Below are positions 33,906 to 46,166 of a stretch of 64,000 nt of DNA, piece after piece (position 1 is the stretch's first letter; each line of letters starts with the position of its first letter). The DNA lies in the NCBI GenBank assembly GCA_030544235.1, contig CM060465.1, forward strand, positions 26,978,988 through 27,042,987, given 5' to 3'. The translations under genes were made by a program, and so were the position numbers. This DNA comes from Lepturacanthus savala. Taxonomy: Eukaryota; Chordata; Actinopteri; Scombriformes; Trichiuridae. The notes beneath the pieces were generated by a model that made no database searches, had not been told where the DNA came from, and saw only the letters and a program-made list of their open reading frames with translations.

Positions 33906-33919
33906 GTCGCCATGGAGAT
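33906..33919 (-). promoter_or_regulatory. cfap97d2: X-box-like RFX site upstream of cfap97d2
   Basis: GTCGCCATGGAGAT matches 11 of 14 positions of the consensus GTTGCCATGGAAAC bound by RFX factors. It lies 93-106 bp upstream of the cfap97d2 start codon, within the interval where X-boxes of ciliary genes usually sit. Position plus gene class is the argument; the second half-site is imperfect. Confidence 0.5.
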
Positions 33920-34174
33920 GCACCCCTCTTTATCTGCTTTCAGACAGATAAGGTTCCCTATTAATTATTACTGAGCTGATCTGTTTCAGCAAGCTGAGGA
34001 GTCACACACACACACACACACACACTCTCACACACTGGAGTTTAGGGCTGCGGTGAACAACTATTTTATTTCCTCGACTAAATGCTGATTCAATTTCTTT
34101 CAGTAAACTAGTTGATCAATCTTTATATATAGAGGGAGTTGAATAAGAATGATTTTGCATTTTTGCAGTTAGGC

Positions 34175-34990
34175 AAACTTCAATAATAATAATAACTTGC
34201 ATTTTTATGGCACCTTTCAAGAGACCCGAGGTCAAGATAAATAAAACAATGGAAGAAGATAATAATAGCAGATGTGGCATTGCAGATCTCAGTCGGGAGA
34301 GAGTTCCAGAGAGGGTGTGACCTGCCAAACTGAAGGCTCTGACACAAAAGGTCACAGACCTGTGTCTAAGGATGGCTGATTCAGGGACATGGTAGAAGGG
34401 TGGTAGAGGTCAGACAGATACTGTGGAACGAGAATATGTAGGTATTTATAGGTGAAGATGTGGATTTTGTAGGAGATGTAGGACCTGACTGGGAGCCAGT
34501 AAAGGAGAATGAGGTCAGGGGCGATGTGCTGACAGGGCTCGGTGTTGGTGAGAACCCTGGGCGGTTGAGTTCTGCACATACTGGAGCCTGTCCAGGGATT
34601 TGCTGGGTGTCCCGGACAGAACCGCGTATCAGTAGTCCAGAAATATTTTTGATGTGGTAGAAATAGATGTGTGACTGGAATGAGAGGGTGGAGACAAGAA
34701 TGACACCCAGGTTGCAGACTATTAAGGATGGGCAGATGGAGCAGCTGTCCACATTAAGAAGAAGATCTCTAACCTTCCAGAGTAGAGCCCGGGGCCGACC
34801 ATTAGCTCTGTTTTACTGCCGTCAAGTTTGAGTAGGTTAGCTGATATATTTTGCGTTTTATGCAGGCAGGAGACTAGAGACTGCGGGGACAGCTGAGTAG
34901 ATGGTTTGGTGCTGAGATAAAGGTGTCATCAGCATAACAGTGGAAACTTAGACCATAATGGCTGATAATTGGAGTTCCATTATCTGACCT
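34175..34990 (-). mobile_element. L2-like LINE fragment with reverse-transcriptase YADD box
   Basis: On the minus strand the frames read LSFHCYADDT (about 34925-34955), then KLDGSKTELMVGPG, then NLGVILVSTLSFQSHI and YWLPVRSYISYKIHIFTYKY. YADD is the catalytic box of LINE reverse transcriptases, and the later motifs are the usual C-terminal boxes. It ends at the low-coordinate side in a tail with GCACCTTTCAAGAGACCCGA. Frames are broken, so inactive. Confidence 0.8.
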
Positions 34991-35834
34991 GTTAAATTAT
35001 TCAAAGAAATGAGGAAATCCTGTTCAGTGAAGGACTTCCAGGTAATATTCAGACTTTAAAGCTGTTTGGGGGGACATACAGTTTTTAATCAGCAATTTAA
35101 AAAAAATATATATCTTTAAATACCACCTCAGAAATTTATGAGCTATGTGTTCATTAAAACATCATATACAACAAGACTACAGGCTGGCCTTACTGCCAGC
35201 ATTGATATTTAGCAGGTTTATAGTTTGGCATGTAAACATGCTAATATTTGCTAATTAGCATTAAACACAAAATTGGCTGATGGAAACGTGAGCTATTTGA
35301 TCATAAACCAAAAGTAAATATTGACCAGATGATACTGCGAGATAAAAAGTCAGAGGATCAAAGCAATGAAAATTCGGACTCCGCGGAAGGGTCAAATAGC
35401 AATAGGTGTTATAACATGAAATTGATATTACTGATTTTGATATTTCACTAGAGAAAAAGTCAGAGGATCACCAACGTCTGTATGATTCATCCTCTGGGGA
35501 ATGTGAATGTTTGCTGTAAATTTCATAGTTGTTGATTTATTTCAGTCTGGACCAAAGTGAAGAGAATGACCAACCCTGCCATATAATCAATCTATTTTAA
35601 TTAGGTGATATATATTTTTTTCTCTTCATGAAGCATACACAAATATATATATCATTCATATTTTTAGTTTTAATTATTCACCCGGCAGTTCCACGTTGAC
35701 CTATAGAGGGCACCCTCTGTCTGATTGATTAGACTGCACTAATGTGTTAATGCAGACCTGCAAAGGGATTTGAACCAGCAACCTTAGACACTACCAACTG
35801 CTACTAACTACATCTGTTAAAAAATCTTAGTTTA

Positions 35835-35975
35835 GTTTGGTAAAGTACAATTGCCCTTTAAAATGTAGTGGAGTGAAAGTATAAAGTAGCACAAAATATA
35901 TAAACTCAGACTCAATTAAAGTACAAATATCTCACAAGTATCTCAAGTACATATTCTACATTTCCAACACTGCAG
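35835..35975. repeat. AAGTA-type fish repeat, one end
   Basis: Sequence with TTGGTAAAGTACAATTGCCC, GTAGTGGAGTGAAAGTATAA and TCTCAAGTACATATTCTACA, then TTTCCAACACTGCAG. Same family as the scraps at 21410 and 27775. Probably the end of a non-autonomous transposon. Confidence 0.5.
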
Positions 35976-37518
35976 AGAAGGATCATATTAACATTATGTC
36001 TCCTTTAATTTCTGGTCTTAACCGCTGTGTATTTTAGCCACATGTTGGCAGCTCTGTGTGTCAGACAGCATCCAGTGGCCACAGACACTTTAACACTCCT
36101 GATCCTGGCTTCTCTCAGCTGTTGTGGTTAATGCTTGGCTTTTGTATTGAGTTTCTTTAACCCCGATATAATATAATGTGGATTCGAACCCTGCTGTGGC
36201 GGGAAGCCTTCTTTCTTCTCCGATCCTGTCTGTTATTTGCACAGCAGCAGGTCACAGCAGGCCTCCTCTTGACCCGGCACACACTGACAGCCATGTTGTA
36301 TCGTCTCCTGCAGTATGAATGAGCTTCTAATCTATCTGAAAGGAGAATGTGAGAGCGAAGGGACTCCGCTCCGCTCAGTCTCCAAGTGGAGACCGGGACG
36401 GAAATAATGACGACAGACGAGCTCGCAGACAAACAATTCGCTCCTTTTATTAAGCCGTCAGCTCCGGTTAAAGAGAAGGAGAAAACTGAACGGAGTGAGG
36501 CTGCTCGCTCTGAAGACGAGTGTGTTTCTTGGCAGGTGAAGCTGGTATGAAACCAAAACCTCGGCCATCTATTTCACAGTTATTTGTAGCCTCAGTGGTG
36601 CTCTCCTCAGCCCAATCTCAGATCCAAATTCAGGTTTTTGAGGTTGTAGTATAGCTTGCGTAAGATGGGGGGCTTTTGAAGGTGCCAACAGCATTTTTGG
36701 AGGCGGTAAACCATTTGCCAGGCGAAGTAGGATATGTCAGAAATGTGTAGAAAAAGAGTCTGAGTTCAAAGGTCCACTTACTAGCTTTTTTTTGGGCCTC
36801 CAGAAACATCATTGGTTTTCCTCAGGGAATGGAACGTGACCTGAATGTGGAACATAGGAGCAGAGAATGTTCACATTCATCTGCTGAAGGAGGAAAAGTT
36901 GCTCTTTGCTCACCTTCAATCTCGGTTTAACACCTTGACGTACCTGCAAGATTTGTGACATCACAAATAGCTTGGCGGGAAGTATATTCCAGCAGGCAAC
37001 GTCCACTATTGTTACATGGAAACTTGAAGCCTGAGAAGCCATGAGAATGGAATTTAACGTATAGTAGGAGAAACTTCCAACGATATTTAATTTTTTTTTT
37101 ACATAAAGTAGAAGTAGGAGATCTTTAAGTTAGTAAGAATGTTTAACTAGTAAACTAAACCTTTTTATTTTGGGATAGACCAAGCAATGTCTGACTAGGA
37201 CACAACAAGACCACATCATTCCACGCAGATCTGATGTTTTATCTTATTTGAAGATTGATCATTTGTTTACTAAGACTGTTTATAGTTGCTTTTTATGCTC
37301 AGACGAGCTTAAAAAACAGCTTCCATGAGGCCTTGTTGAATGGTAATGAAGCAGAGCGCTGAGAGACACTCTGTTCTCTGATTTATGGTAAAGAATTACA
37401 CTCAAATTTATTCCTGAAGCCTATAAGGCGACAAATGAGACCTCCACATATAAACCTAAGTCTTCATCAGTCTGCCAAACAATCAGTCTCAATCATGTAC
37501 CAGCCACATGTGGCTAAA

Positions 37519-37532
37519 CAGCAGGGGGCGCC
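37519..37532 (+). promoter_or_regulatory. CTCF-like motif
   Basis: CAGCAGGGGGCGCC fits the central part of the vertebrate CTCF consensus. It lies between two divergently transcribed genes, where an insulator would make sense. A single motif match only; such strings also occur in repeats. Confidence 0.3.
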
Positions 37533-38663
37533 ATAAATATTTTACACTTAAACAACAATCACTTTAACCATAAATCAGTAGAATGGGGTTTGTGTTTATG
37601 AAGCTGAATAGTTTTTAGTGGTATGTTGCTGTGGATCAGCTTGTCCTGTAAGGTGGGAGCCATTTTAGAAATTAAAGCAGCAGATTCAGGGTTCAATTGC
37701 TGCTGCAGGAGTGAATCACTGTGTAATATTTTCCAGTTCTGTCTGATGATGTTACAGATCGGTGCAGACTGTTTATTATAAGTTGACACATGTGGTGGTC
37801 TATGTTTTTTTTTTGCACAAGAGATTTTTACTATCTGTAGTTGTGACCTTAAGAGGATGCGCATGAATCCATGTCATGTAAAGTGCAGTTTCGGCTTCTT
37901 CAGAATTTCCACTCCTGCATTTTCCAAATTGAAAATGCAGGTAAAATTAAATCGGCCTTAAAATGGTAAGGCTTTAATTTTAAAAAGGGTGTAGCCCTTT
38001 TTGTGTCTGCAGAGGGAGCTGTGTGAAATCGGATAAATTACCTCAAGTGGTGTACTTGAAGCACTCGAATCAGTCTTTTGGGGCTGCAAAACACAATTTT
38101 GAAAAGGAAAGAAATCAGGGGGTGTGAAGTCAGAAAGAAGCAAGGTTACCAACCCACGATACACTCGCCGCTACTGGCAAAAAATTGTGTGTAATGCAGT
38201 ATGAGGACGAGAAAGAAGGGAATAAGAAATAAAAAAGATGGCATTTCCAGTTCTGCTGCATCGGTTTGGATCCTGTTTTGGTTTTTTTGTAATATCCTTC
38301 ATGTGTGCAGCAATATCTTGACATCTATAAATCTTTGACATTTGTGCCTGCAGATTCCATCCATTTCTCAACTGTTTCTGGAGACTCCCTACATGAAATA
38401 TTCCATCTGATTATCGATAACCTTTTATTTCGTTTAATTGTAACACCGATGATTATCGGAATCGGGGGGAAATTATTATGCTGGTCATGAGTAGAAGTGG
38501 ATAAAAGCAGGTTAGAAATGACTAGAATATAAAACCCACTAATTTTTATTCACCAGCTTCTCCTCTGAATACAGATGAAATTGTACACCAGAGGCAGATT
38601 ACAAAGGATAGTTCAATATGCTGTTCAACGCTGCATTCAGGACACCGTGTCCTTTGATTTCAG

Positions 38664-38694
38664 CTGTGTGTGTGTGTGTGTGTGTATGTGTGTC
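38664..38694. repeat. (TG)n microsatellite
   Basis: About 14 TG units with one interruption, in the cfap97d2-znf609 intergenic region. No sign of function. Confidence 0.9.
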
Positions 38695-38942
38695 TGTGCA
38701 GAATTAATTGAGCATGTTTTGCCACTGAGTGGGTGTGTGTTCTCTCCTCTTGCTGTGATGAAACGCCGTGGGGAATCCATTTATGTTTGAAGTCTGCTTA
38801 TTACGCTCCGCAGTGGCGAGAGACAGGAGGGACGAGAGGGAGACCGAGAGGATAGATCTATGTTATCTCACGCTTCATTTTTGTTTTTTTTGACTCTGAC
38901 ATCTTTTTATTAATGGAGTCTTTAGGATTCTGGGAAATAAAT

Positions 38943-38967
38943 AAATATATATATATATATATATATC
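38943..38967. repeat. (AT)n microsatellite
   Basis: About 12 AT units between GGGAAATAAATAA and CGTTCGAATAA. Short AT array, intergenic. Confidence 0.9.
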
Positions 38968-39127
38968 GTTCGAATAATTATTGCCTCTGTACCAGGTGGA
39001 TTCCCTGATCAGGTCTGATCAATGTTTATTCAGTCTGTTTCTTATTCAGCATGCTGACGTCGTTCTGAATCATGATGCAAACACCAACCTGATTGATTCA
39101 CCTTCCCCTCCCATGTTCGCCAACACC

Positions 39128-39129
<2 letters not shown>

Positions 39130-39161
<32 letters not shown>
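39130..39161. repeat. (CA)n microsatellite
   Basis: About 15 CA units in the cfap97d2-znf609 intergenic region. Confidence 0.92.
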
Positions 39162-39163
<2 letters not shown>

Positions 39164-40680
39164 ATGCAACACTCCTCAATGAAAATGAAACATTGGGAGG
39201 GAACCAGCTCATGGTTTAATTGTCCTAACTTGACATCAACGACGTATCGATCGATCAGTCGTCAACGTGAGCGGTCACATGTTTGAGTTTGTCCTGGTGG
39301 GGCCTGATAATGTTGACAACAACCTGAGTTTGTTAGTTCTGCAGAAAATATTATTAGTTGCATGCATTGATTCAATTCAGTTTCACAAGGACATAAACGA
39401 TCAATAACAATCAATACAGCAGCATGTCCCCTCTGACCCGTGCTTTATAGTAGATAAAACCGATCGATATGATAAATGATAACCTGTGATGAGATATTCC
39501 AAAGTCATGAGGATACGCTGACTGGGAAACGAGGGCTACTGCCGATGGTTATCATCATTGATTGATCTGACAATCATTTTGTCAGTTTTATCAATTAACA
39601 TTTTATATTTTTCTTTTAAAATGGATGAAAGCAGCAACAATGCATGCAGAGCAAATGGCATCTTTAAATGTTTTTGTCCAGAATATAAAAGTGTTACATT
39701 CATAATCACAGCTGCAACCAGCTGCACCTTTTGGCGTTTTTCTGTTAAAAAGGTTTGTCGCTTATTTAAGTAGTTGTTGATTCATTTTCTGTTGATGGAC
39801 TAATAAGTTGCCCAACTGCTCGTTCCAGCTCGACTGGAAACCATGAATGGGTGAAACAAATGTCACCACCTTTCCATCAAATTAATTATTATAGAAAAAT
39901 AAAAAAAAATGCAAAAAGGAGCCTATTTTATTGCTCATCATAACTTGATGACTTCATGCTGAGTAATCCACGCCGCAAAGGTGCACCAAAGTCAATCAAC
40001 ATGGCCTGACATGATCACTTCATTAAATACGTAACCACTTAAATAGTTAGAACCAGAAGCGGCTCAAACCTCGGAGTCCGTATAATGTGTGTGCAGCATT
40101 ACTCCCTCGTTATTACCTCGTTACAGCTTCCATATTTCTTCATCACTCCTCTGGCCCTCCACTTCTTCAGCAGCCTGCTCTTAATGAGCAGAGAGTCCTC
40201 CGCCCCGACAAAGAGAGAGAGGATTCAAATCAAAATGTAAATGGTGCCGCTCTCGCTCTCCCTCTGCACAGGCTATTGATTAAAAGTCTAATCACATGGA
40301 AAACACACACATGCAGATAATCACTTGGTAATCTAACGGGTATCAGTAGCGTATGTGTGGGAATAGAGGGAGCTTTAAAGTGCTTATATCGATATGTATC
40401 TATTTATGTGTAAAGCAAGGAGTGCCTGGGTGTCAGATCAACCACGGCCTTTAGACGTAGCTTATATCTATCCAAAAAAAAAGAAAAAAAAAAGGAAAAC
40501 TTAAAATACTTGATTATAACAAAAAGTATCAAGCATTAAAGTACTCATTATCCATTCATTATTATTTTTATCAATAAGAAACATGCCCATTAATGTGAAG
40601 CCAACTAGTTATTTGGACTCTAGTTTGACCCAGGCAATTCAGTGAATGAATAGAATGAATGATGAATGTATATATATTGG

Positions 40681-40774
40681 TTTTGGTTATGGTTAGAATT
40701 ATAATAATCAGATAATTTATAATTTATATAATTATAAATTATATAATTAATTATATAAATTATAAATAATAATA

Positions 40775-40824
<50 letters not shown>

Positions 40825-40849
40825 TCTGATTATTATAACCATAACCAAA
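40681..40849. repeat. AT-rich foldback with 35-bp arms
   Basis: The left arm starts TTTTGGTTATGGTTAGAATT and contains TATAATAATCAGAT. The right arm at about 40817-40849 reads ATCTGATTATTATAACCATA and ACCAAAT, its reverse complement apart from a 5-base gap. Between them lie a smaller inverted repeat of ATTATAAATTAT and about 20 AT units. The whole could extrude as a cruciform; possibly a worn MITE. Confidence 0.8.
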
Positions 40850-41139
40850 TGATGAATTGATTTATCATTTCAATAATAACTAATAATATTCAACTATCAG
40901 AATAGTTGTTAATTGCAGCCCTAAATGGAGGTAGTAGAACCTCAGGGAAATTAAATTCAATTTAATATAATAGATATTTTACAACATAATCCAAGAGATG
41001 ATTGGTATTGTTTCAATTTTACAGGTTCTTGAAACAGCGAATTGAGAAAGTGTTACTTTACTTTTTTCACTCCTATTTATTATTATTATTATTATTATAC
41101 AAGTAGCATTAGACTGCCTGAACCGCACTCCATATCAGT

Positions 41140-41678
41140 TAGTGGCGCTCATGCACCAATTCCCTTGTTTGCCAACCGCCAATAAACCTCAAAAGAAGAA
41201 GATTTGCGTGACTTGCGTTCAGTGAATCCAGATCCAGTTCGTGCTGTGATCCAGTTCGTGCTGTGATCCAGCGAACCCGGTCCAGTGATCCAGTGTTCCG
41301 GGCTTTGGCTGCATTGTACCTAACAGCCATTTAGCCCCACAGAGCTGTTTGTCTGTCTGTTGCTGTCTGTGAACGGGGATAATAACGCTCATCTAGGAAC
41401 TCTGGGAATATCGCATCCTGTCATGGAATACCTGGGATTAGTTTTATTCGCGTCCAGGTCCGAGAAGTGACTCCAAAAATGTCGGTGTTTCCCGCTGTTT
41501 TCCAGTTTTCTCCTGGATGTGACCGTGTGATGGCTGCGGTCCAGTGAGCTGGGAGCACGTTGACTGGTCTTGCCCGTCCAATCCACCAGTTCTGGAGCTG
41601 CTTTTCACTGGTATCGCTGGGATTATCGGGACCTATGGAGTGTACATGAACACTGGTCGGATAGGGATTCCAAACGGG
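41140..41678 (+). other. znf609: Probable promoter and untranslated exon 1 of znf609
   Basis: Composition changes here from AT-rich to CpG-bearing DNA (TTCCGGGCTTTGGC, CACTGGTCGGATAGGG). It ends at a consensus donor GTAAGT (41679-41684). Human ZNF609 likewise has a non-coding first exon, a long intron 1 and a large first coding exon, so this is the best candidate leader. Two short upstream frames are present: ATG 41479 (stop at about 41547) and ATG 41646, which runs 11 codons to the donor. The 5' border is not visible; alternative first exons further right remain possible. Confidence 0.45.
41231..41271. repeat. 17-bp tandem repeat near znf609 exon 1
   Basis: Unit GATCCAGTTCGTGCTGT at 41231-41247 and 41248-41264, then a partial third copy GATCCAG. 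Part of a GATCCAG-rich stretch reaching 41300, probably within or just upstream of the znf609 leader exon. Confidence 0.85.
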
Positions 41679-43802
41679 GTAAGTGGGCGTGCGGAAGTCG
41701 CCTCTCGTTGGAATTTTCGGATCCACTTTTCTCCCCCTGAAACGCGGGATAGCCTGCTAGCTATCCCGGGGGTTAGCTCAGCGGGCTAGCTCGCTGTCTT
41801 TGTCTGGAGAGACCGGGGGAACTGAGAGCTATGCGTCCATCATCGGACACGTCCTCGGCTGACCCTTAAACGTTATACTTGCAAAAATATATATATATAT
41901 GAACCATTTCCTCTACATGAAGTCACCTAACCTCGGCCTGAACATGTTAACAAATATGTTTCATGGTCACACTTCTCCATAGCTCCGTTTGATATGTGTG
42001 TTACCGTCCGTGATGTGATGTGCAGCGTGTTTTCTAGCTACTGTGGCGTTTTTGGAACTCCTGTACAACATTTTAACATAATTTAGAATTCCATGTTGTG
42101 TAATATGACTGTAACGTTAACGTTAGTTAGAAATGATCCAGCATAAGGGCTGAAACAACAGCAGGGCTTAGCGGAGTATTCAAAAGTCTGTCCGATAATG
42201 GACCTATGTTTGATAGGCAGCCTGAAAGCGCCGCATCGGTAATTGTCCATCACACGACAAATAGGACATTAGGTCAACTCTTATATAAACCATAGATACG
42301 ACGCTACACGTTGTCGCCTGGTCGTGATTTAACGCGTATAATCCCGAGTTTAAAACGCTGGTTGTAACGTTATATCTGTTATATAGGTCGATTTATTTCA
42401 AAGTTACACGGAGCCTGAAATGTCAACCGAGCAGCACTGTGTCCGATAATGGATCTCGTTAGCATTATAGCGGGCCACGGGTGGGCCTCGGACTAGCTGA
42501 GTGAATTGTGCTTCAGCGCCTTCGTATTACTCGATGTTGGATTCAGAAGTTAATGTCGTCGCGTGTGTTCGGAGCTAACCGTGGTCAACAGAAGACACTT
42601 GGAGTCGTAATAATCGGTGTGTAAGTTAGCTTTCCGCTAAAGGGCACTGAGATCCGGGGCCGACGCCAAGCTAGCCTCGGGTAAATTCGGCTAAACGGTG
42701 GCTAGTTGTGCTGGATCTCCGTGGATCTGGTGTGTTTGCAGCAATCCTGCTGTTTATTTACACAAGGAATTGGCCATGATAACCCCCTCAGAGATTATTG
42801 GCTTTTTAAGCGTTGCTTTTGTTTATTGTTCACGTGACACAAACAGGCGAACGTCCAGATATCCACAATGTGGCTAATGCGAGCTACCCGCTCCATATAT
42901 TCTCTGAACTCTTTATTTCAAACATGCAGCACAATCCGTGCTTACACGTGGACGTGTTGCTTTGATTAATGCATGTCACTTGCAGTGTGACCTATAGTCC
43001 CGCAAACACCATTTTATCCTCTTTGCATGTCAAATACGTGATTTAAGGCCTGTAACAGTTATGAGGCTGGACTGCTGTGAAGAAAAAGACAGATGAAACG
43101 TTCTCAAGACAAGAACACAATCAGCAAACAGGAGAAAAGCTACACAATCAACAAAGAAAGAATGAAAACCGCTAGAGTCATAAAATAGCATCACACAAGA
43201 AAGCTTTAAAATCACAAAGTGGGATGAAGCAAAGAAAAATAACTAGTTGGACTCGAGTTTGAAGGCAGCTTTCAGTTCAGTCTGATCGAAAGGTGCATAT
43301 AGTATCTGAAACCAGCTCTGCCAGCATTAGTGCACACATGAAGGATGTCTAAGTTATTACTGGATTGTGCATCTGTAGTTCCTCGATTTTTAAATAGGAG
43401 AAGAGGTGTCACCTTTCGTGCGAGGTTGTGTTTTAATTTGAGCCAGGGGTCCGCCAGTTTAACTTTTCGAAGCAAATGATTTCCACGATGAACAACAAAC
43501 AAAAGGATTCAACACGCAACGCGCATTTGTCTTGTAAATCTCCCGATGCATGCGGGCTCTCTGTTAATCCTGTGGCGGCCGTATGTTTGAGGTGTCTGTT
43601 AGTTGTTGAACTTGTTTGGTGGAGCCATAACATTCTGTCGTTTTTATCCAGCGTGACACTTGTGAGCCTAAATTATTTGTGGTCATTTTTTTTTTTCTTT
43701 CTGTTTTGTCTACCAACGAATTTGTGGCCTTGAGAGTGTAGGTGGCTGCACATGCTGTTGAACTTGAAATGTGGAAATGTGCTAGAATGCAGAGCCCCTG
43801 GT

Positions 43803-43804
<2 letters not shown>

Positions 43805-43882
<78 letters not shown>
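43805..43882. repeat. Long (AT)n microsatellite
   Basis: About 38 uninterrupted AT units, able to form a hairpin or cruciform. Open frames of alternating Tyr-Ile across it are artefacts. Lies in znf609 intron 1. Confidence 0.97.
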
Positions 43883-43884
<2 letters not shown>

Positions 43885-44220
43885 TCTTGTGTCAGTGGCA
43901 GCCGTGGGAGTGCATGAAGAGGCAGTTGAAACCGAGGGAAACTGTAAATAGTGGTGACAAGAACCTGGAGCGCAACAGCAGTAATGTCTGCGGACGATGA
44001 AAGGAAACGGAATAGTTCGAAGCTGTTTTTCCTGCACCAAGTACTGAAAAAATGTAAACAAATGCGGTGAACCACGAAAGAGGCGGAGGAGGTTTTTCTG
44101 TAAGCCAACACAGCCTCCAACATGTGACTGTTTAAAACCAATGAGACACTCACACAATGGGGGATTGTGTGCTTATAGAACAGTTAATTTCTTTCTCCTT
44201 GTGAAGTGTAAAAAAAAAAA

Positions 44221-44240
44221 AAGAGAGAGAGAGAGAGAGA
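44221..44240. repeat. (GA)n microsatellite after an A run
   Basis: A run of A (about 44208-44221) followed by about 10 GA units, in znf609 intron 1. Confidence 0.9.
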
Positions 44241-45734
44241 AATGTTTTTTTGATAAATTGCCGAGACGTGCTTCCACAATTATACAGCCGTCCGGAAGGT
44301 TTCCAAGAGGACAGCAACTAGATCCCGGAGAGATGCAATGATTGGTCAATTAATTGAATAGTTGGCTTTTGAATCTTTGGAATAACATTTTGAAGCTTTA
44401 ATGTGTCAGACATGACGGTAAATCGAGTAAATTGCTTTGTCCGATCACATTGAAGAAAGGGTAACTGTCTTAAATGATTGATCAGTTCATCAAAACTGTT
44501 GTCAATCATCATGTGGTCTGCTTTTTGAACTCAGAATGGAGACAATTAGTTAAAATCGAGAATTCCATTCAGGAAAAAAAATACCTGTAACTCTCTGACC
44601 TGCATCAATAAATTTCACTTTAAACAAACGCACATCTTGAAATGGCGTTTAAAATATCAACATTGTGTTAGTGCACATAAAAGACAAGGAGTTTACATGA
44701 CACTGTTTTTACGACTTAATTACTGTCACAAATGTGACCCACGATGGTGAAGACGGAATGTCCTGGAAATGAAAAAGGAAAAAAAAACATCTGTTCTTCT
44801 TACACATTATAGCTGAACATTGAAGGCTAACACTTAGTTCTCATTACAGGTCCTATCACGTTGTTTCTTTGGTTCCCTCAGTTCATCTCCGGCACTTAAA
44901 CACTATTGTTGGAATAAAGATGTAGCCAGTGATCTATAAATCATGACGTGTCCCATTCAACATGACCTATGTTCGCATACAATGCGCAGCATTTAGAATT
45001 AAAGAACAGCTGAACATCTGAGAGACAAGGTCAGACGAGATGTTTTGGCTACATATAATAATTAAAACAATTTTTCCTTAACCACAAGTGTAAACTGTAA
45101 ATAACCTGTAACATTATCAGTGTCAGCGTTAGCCTTGATGACTGTGGCTAACATTAGTCCAGCTGTTGGAAGCACCTCAACATGTCATACATGCTAGCAG
45201 TCATTCTAGCATGTGTGACTTTGTCCAGCCTACAATGATGTGTAGCTAATATGCAATCAGCCTTTTTAGACAAGACTTGCTCAGTTTTAATTATTTATGA
45301 CCCGCAGGATAATAAATCGATAGGAGATAAGCGCCTTATTCCATATATTCTTGCTGGAGGAGCCGATGACACTTGTTGCCGTGGCGAATACCGCTGAACG
45401 GAGCTGATGTGCGGGCGGTGTTGGCAGACTGACAGTTGAATAAAATCCCGTGGCTAATAAACTGTTTTTGTAGTTGGAAAAAGTCATCTCCAAGATGAAG
45501 TTGTATTATTTTCGTCAGGGTTTCTGCCAGTGTTTAATAAGCCCAGTGGACCACCAAGTAAGAGTCAGTGAGCATAAAAGAAAAGAATTTGACAATTTTT
45601 TTTTTTTTTTTAAGTGTGTAGCTCCAGTGTGTAGGATGTGTGTATTGAGAGAGAACTCGCCTGTGTGCGAGACAGTGAATCTCTTGCAGTAAAATTATAG
45701 GTGCAGTAGAGTGTGTGTTACTGTACAGTTTAGG

Positions 45735-45989
45735 CTATTTGTCAGTGAACTCCTCAAGATCAAAGACTAGGGCTGAACAATTTTCAGAAAAACATTTTCT
45801 GACAGATATTGCGATTTCGCTCACTCGTTGCGCAACTTTAGCGCGACATGTTTTGCACAGCACATGCTTCTGATGTTCCTCTGCAGCCTCAAACCTGAAA
45901 TTCTGCCAAATGACTGACATGCTCTTTTTCTTTTGGTTTAAAACCCCTGACGTTGCTTCTGGTCCCACTGAAGACATTTTAGAAATCAA
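45735..45989 (-). pseudogene. hAT transposase fragment with BED-type zinc finger
   Basis: The minus-strand frame (84 residues) includes KKKSMSVIWQNFRFEAAEEH, then QKHVLCKTCRAKVAQ. SVIWQ.F.F with C..C and preceding basic residues is the first half of a BED zinc finger, the DNA-binding domain at the N-terminus of many hAT transposases and of ZBED proteins. The second half (the paired His residues) is absent; the frame continues into unrelated sequence and stops. The likely source is an internal-deletion hAT element, since the plus-strand low end (TAGGGCTGAACAATTTTCAG) looks like a terminal repeat. An exapted gene is unlikely. Confidence 0.65.
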
Positions 45990-46011
45990 TGACCATTTTA
46001 GAAATCAATGA
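45973..46011. repeat. 19-bp tandem duplication
   Basis: CATTTTAGAAATCAATGAC occurs twice back to back at the upstream end of the BED-finger fragment. It could be a replication slippage product. Confidence 0.85.
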
Positions 46012-46166
46012 CCTTACACTGATTGGCCTCCAGAACACATGAGCTGTCCTCCTCACGTAACATGCTGCTTCTGAGTGGTGAGCTTGGTGGGATGGTAGGT
46101 AGGTGGCATACGCCTCTGAAATAGCTGACGAAACTGATAATATGGTATACTGTAATAACTTGATAT

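Larger units (their letters stand above)
33814..41130. other. Intergenic region between cfap97d2 and znf609 (divergent)
   Basis: About 7.3 kb between the two divergently oriented genes. It holds an X-box candidate, a CA array (34003-34025), a LINE fragment (34175-34990), an AAGTA-type repeat (35835-35975), a CTCF-like site (37519), TG, TA and CA microsatellites (38665, 38945, 39131), an AT foldback (40681-40849) and an ATT run (41078-41098). No gene is supportable; the frames at 36157-36432 and 40087-40320 show no family signature. Confidence 0.65.

Noticed and set aside
36157..36432. A 91-residue minus-strand frame with Cys and basic residues
   Set aside because: No splice-bounded match and no recognisable domain; it lies in a locally GC-richer stretch where open frames are more frequent by chance.
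43564..44157. A 197-residue minus-strand frame, the second longest in the window
   Set aside because: Its centre is a Tyr-Ile run from the AT array; the flanks show no family motif and no coding-like composition.
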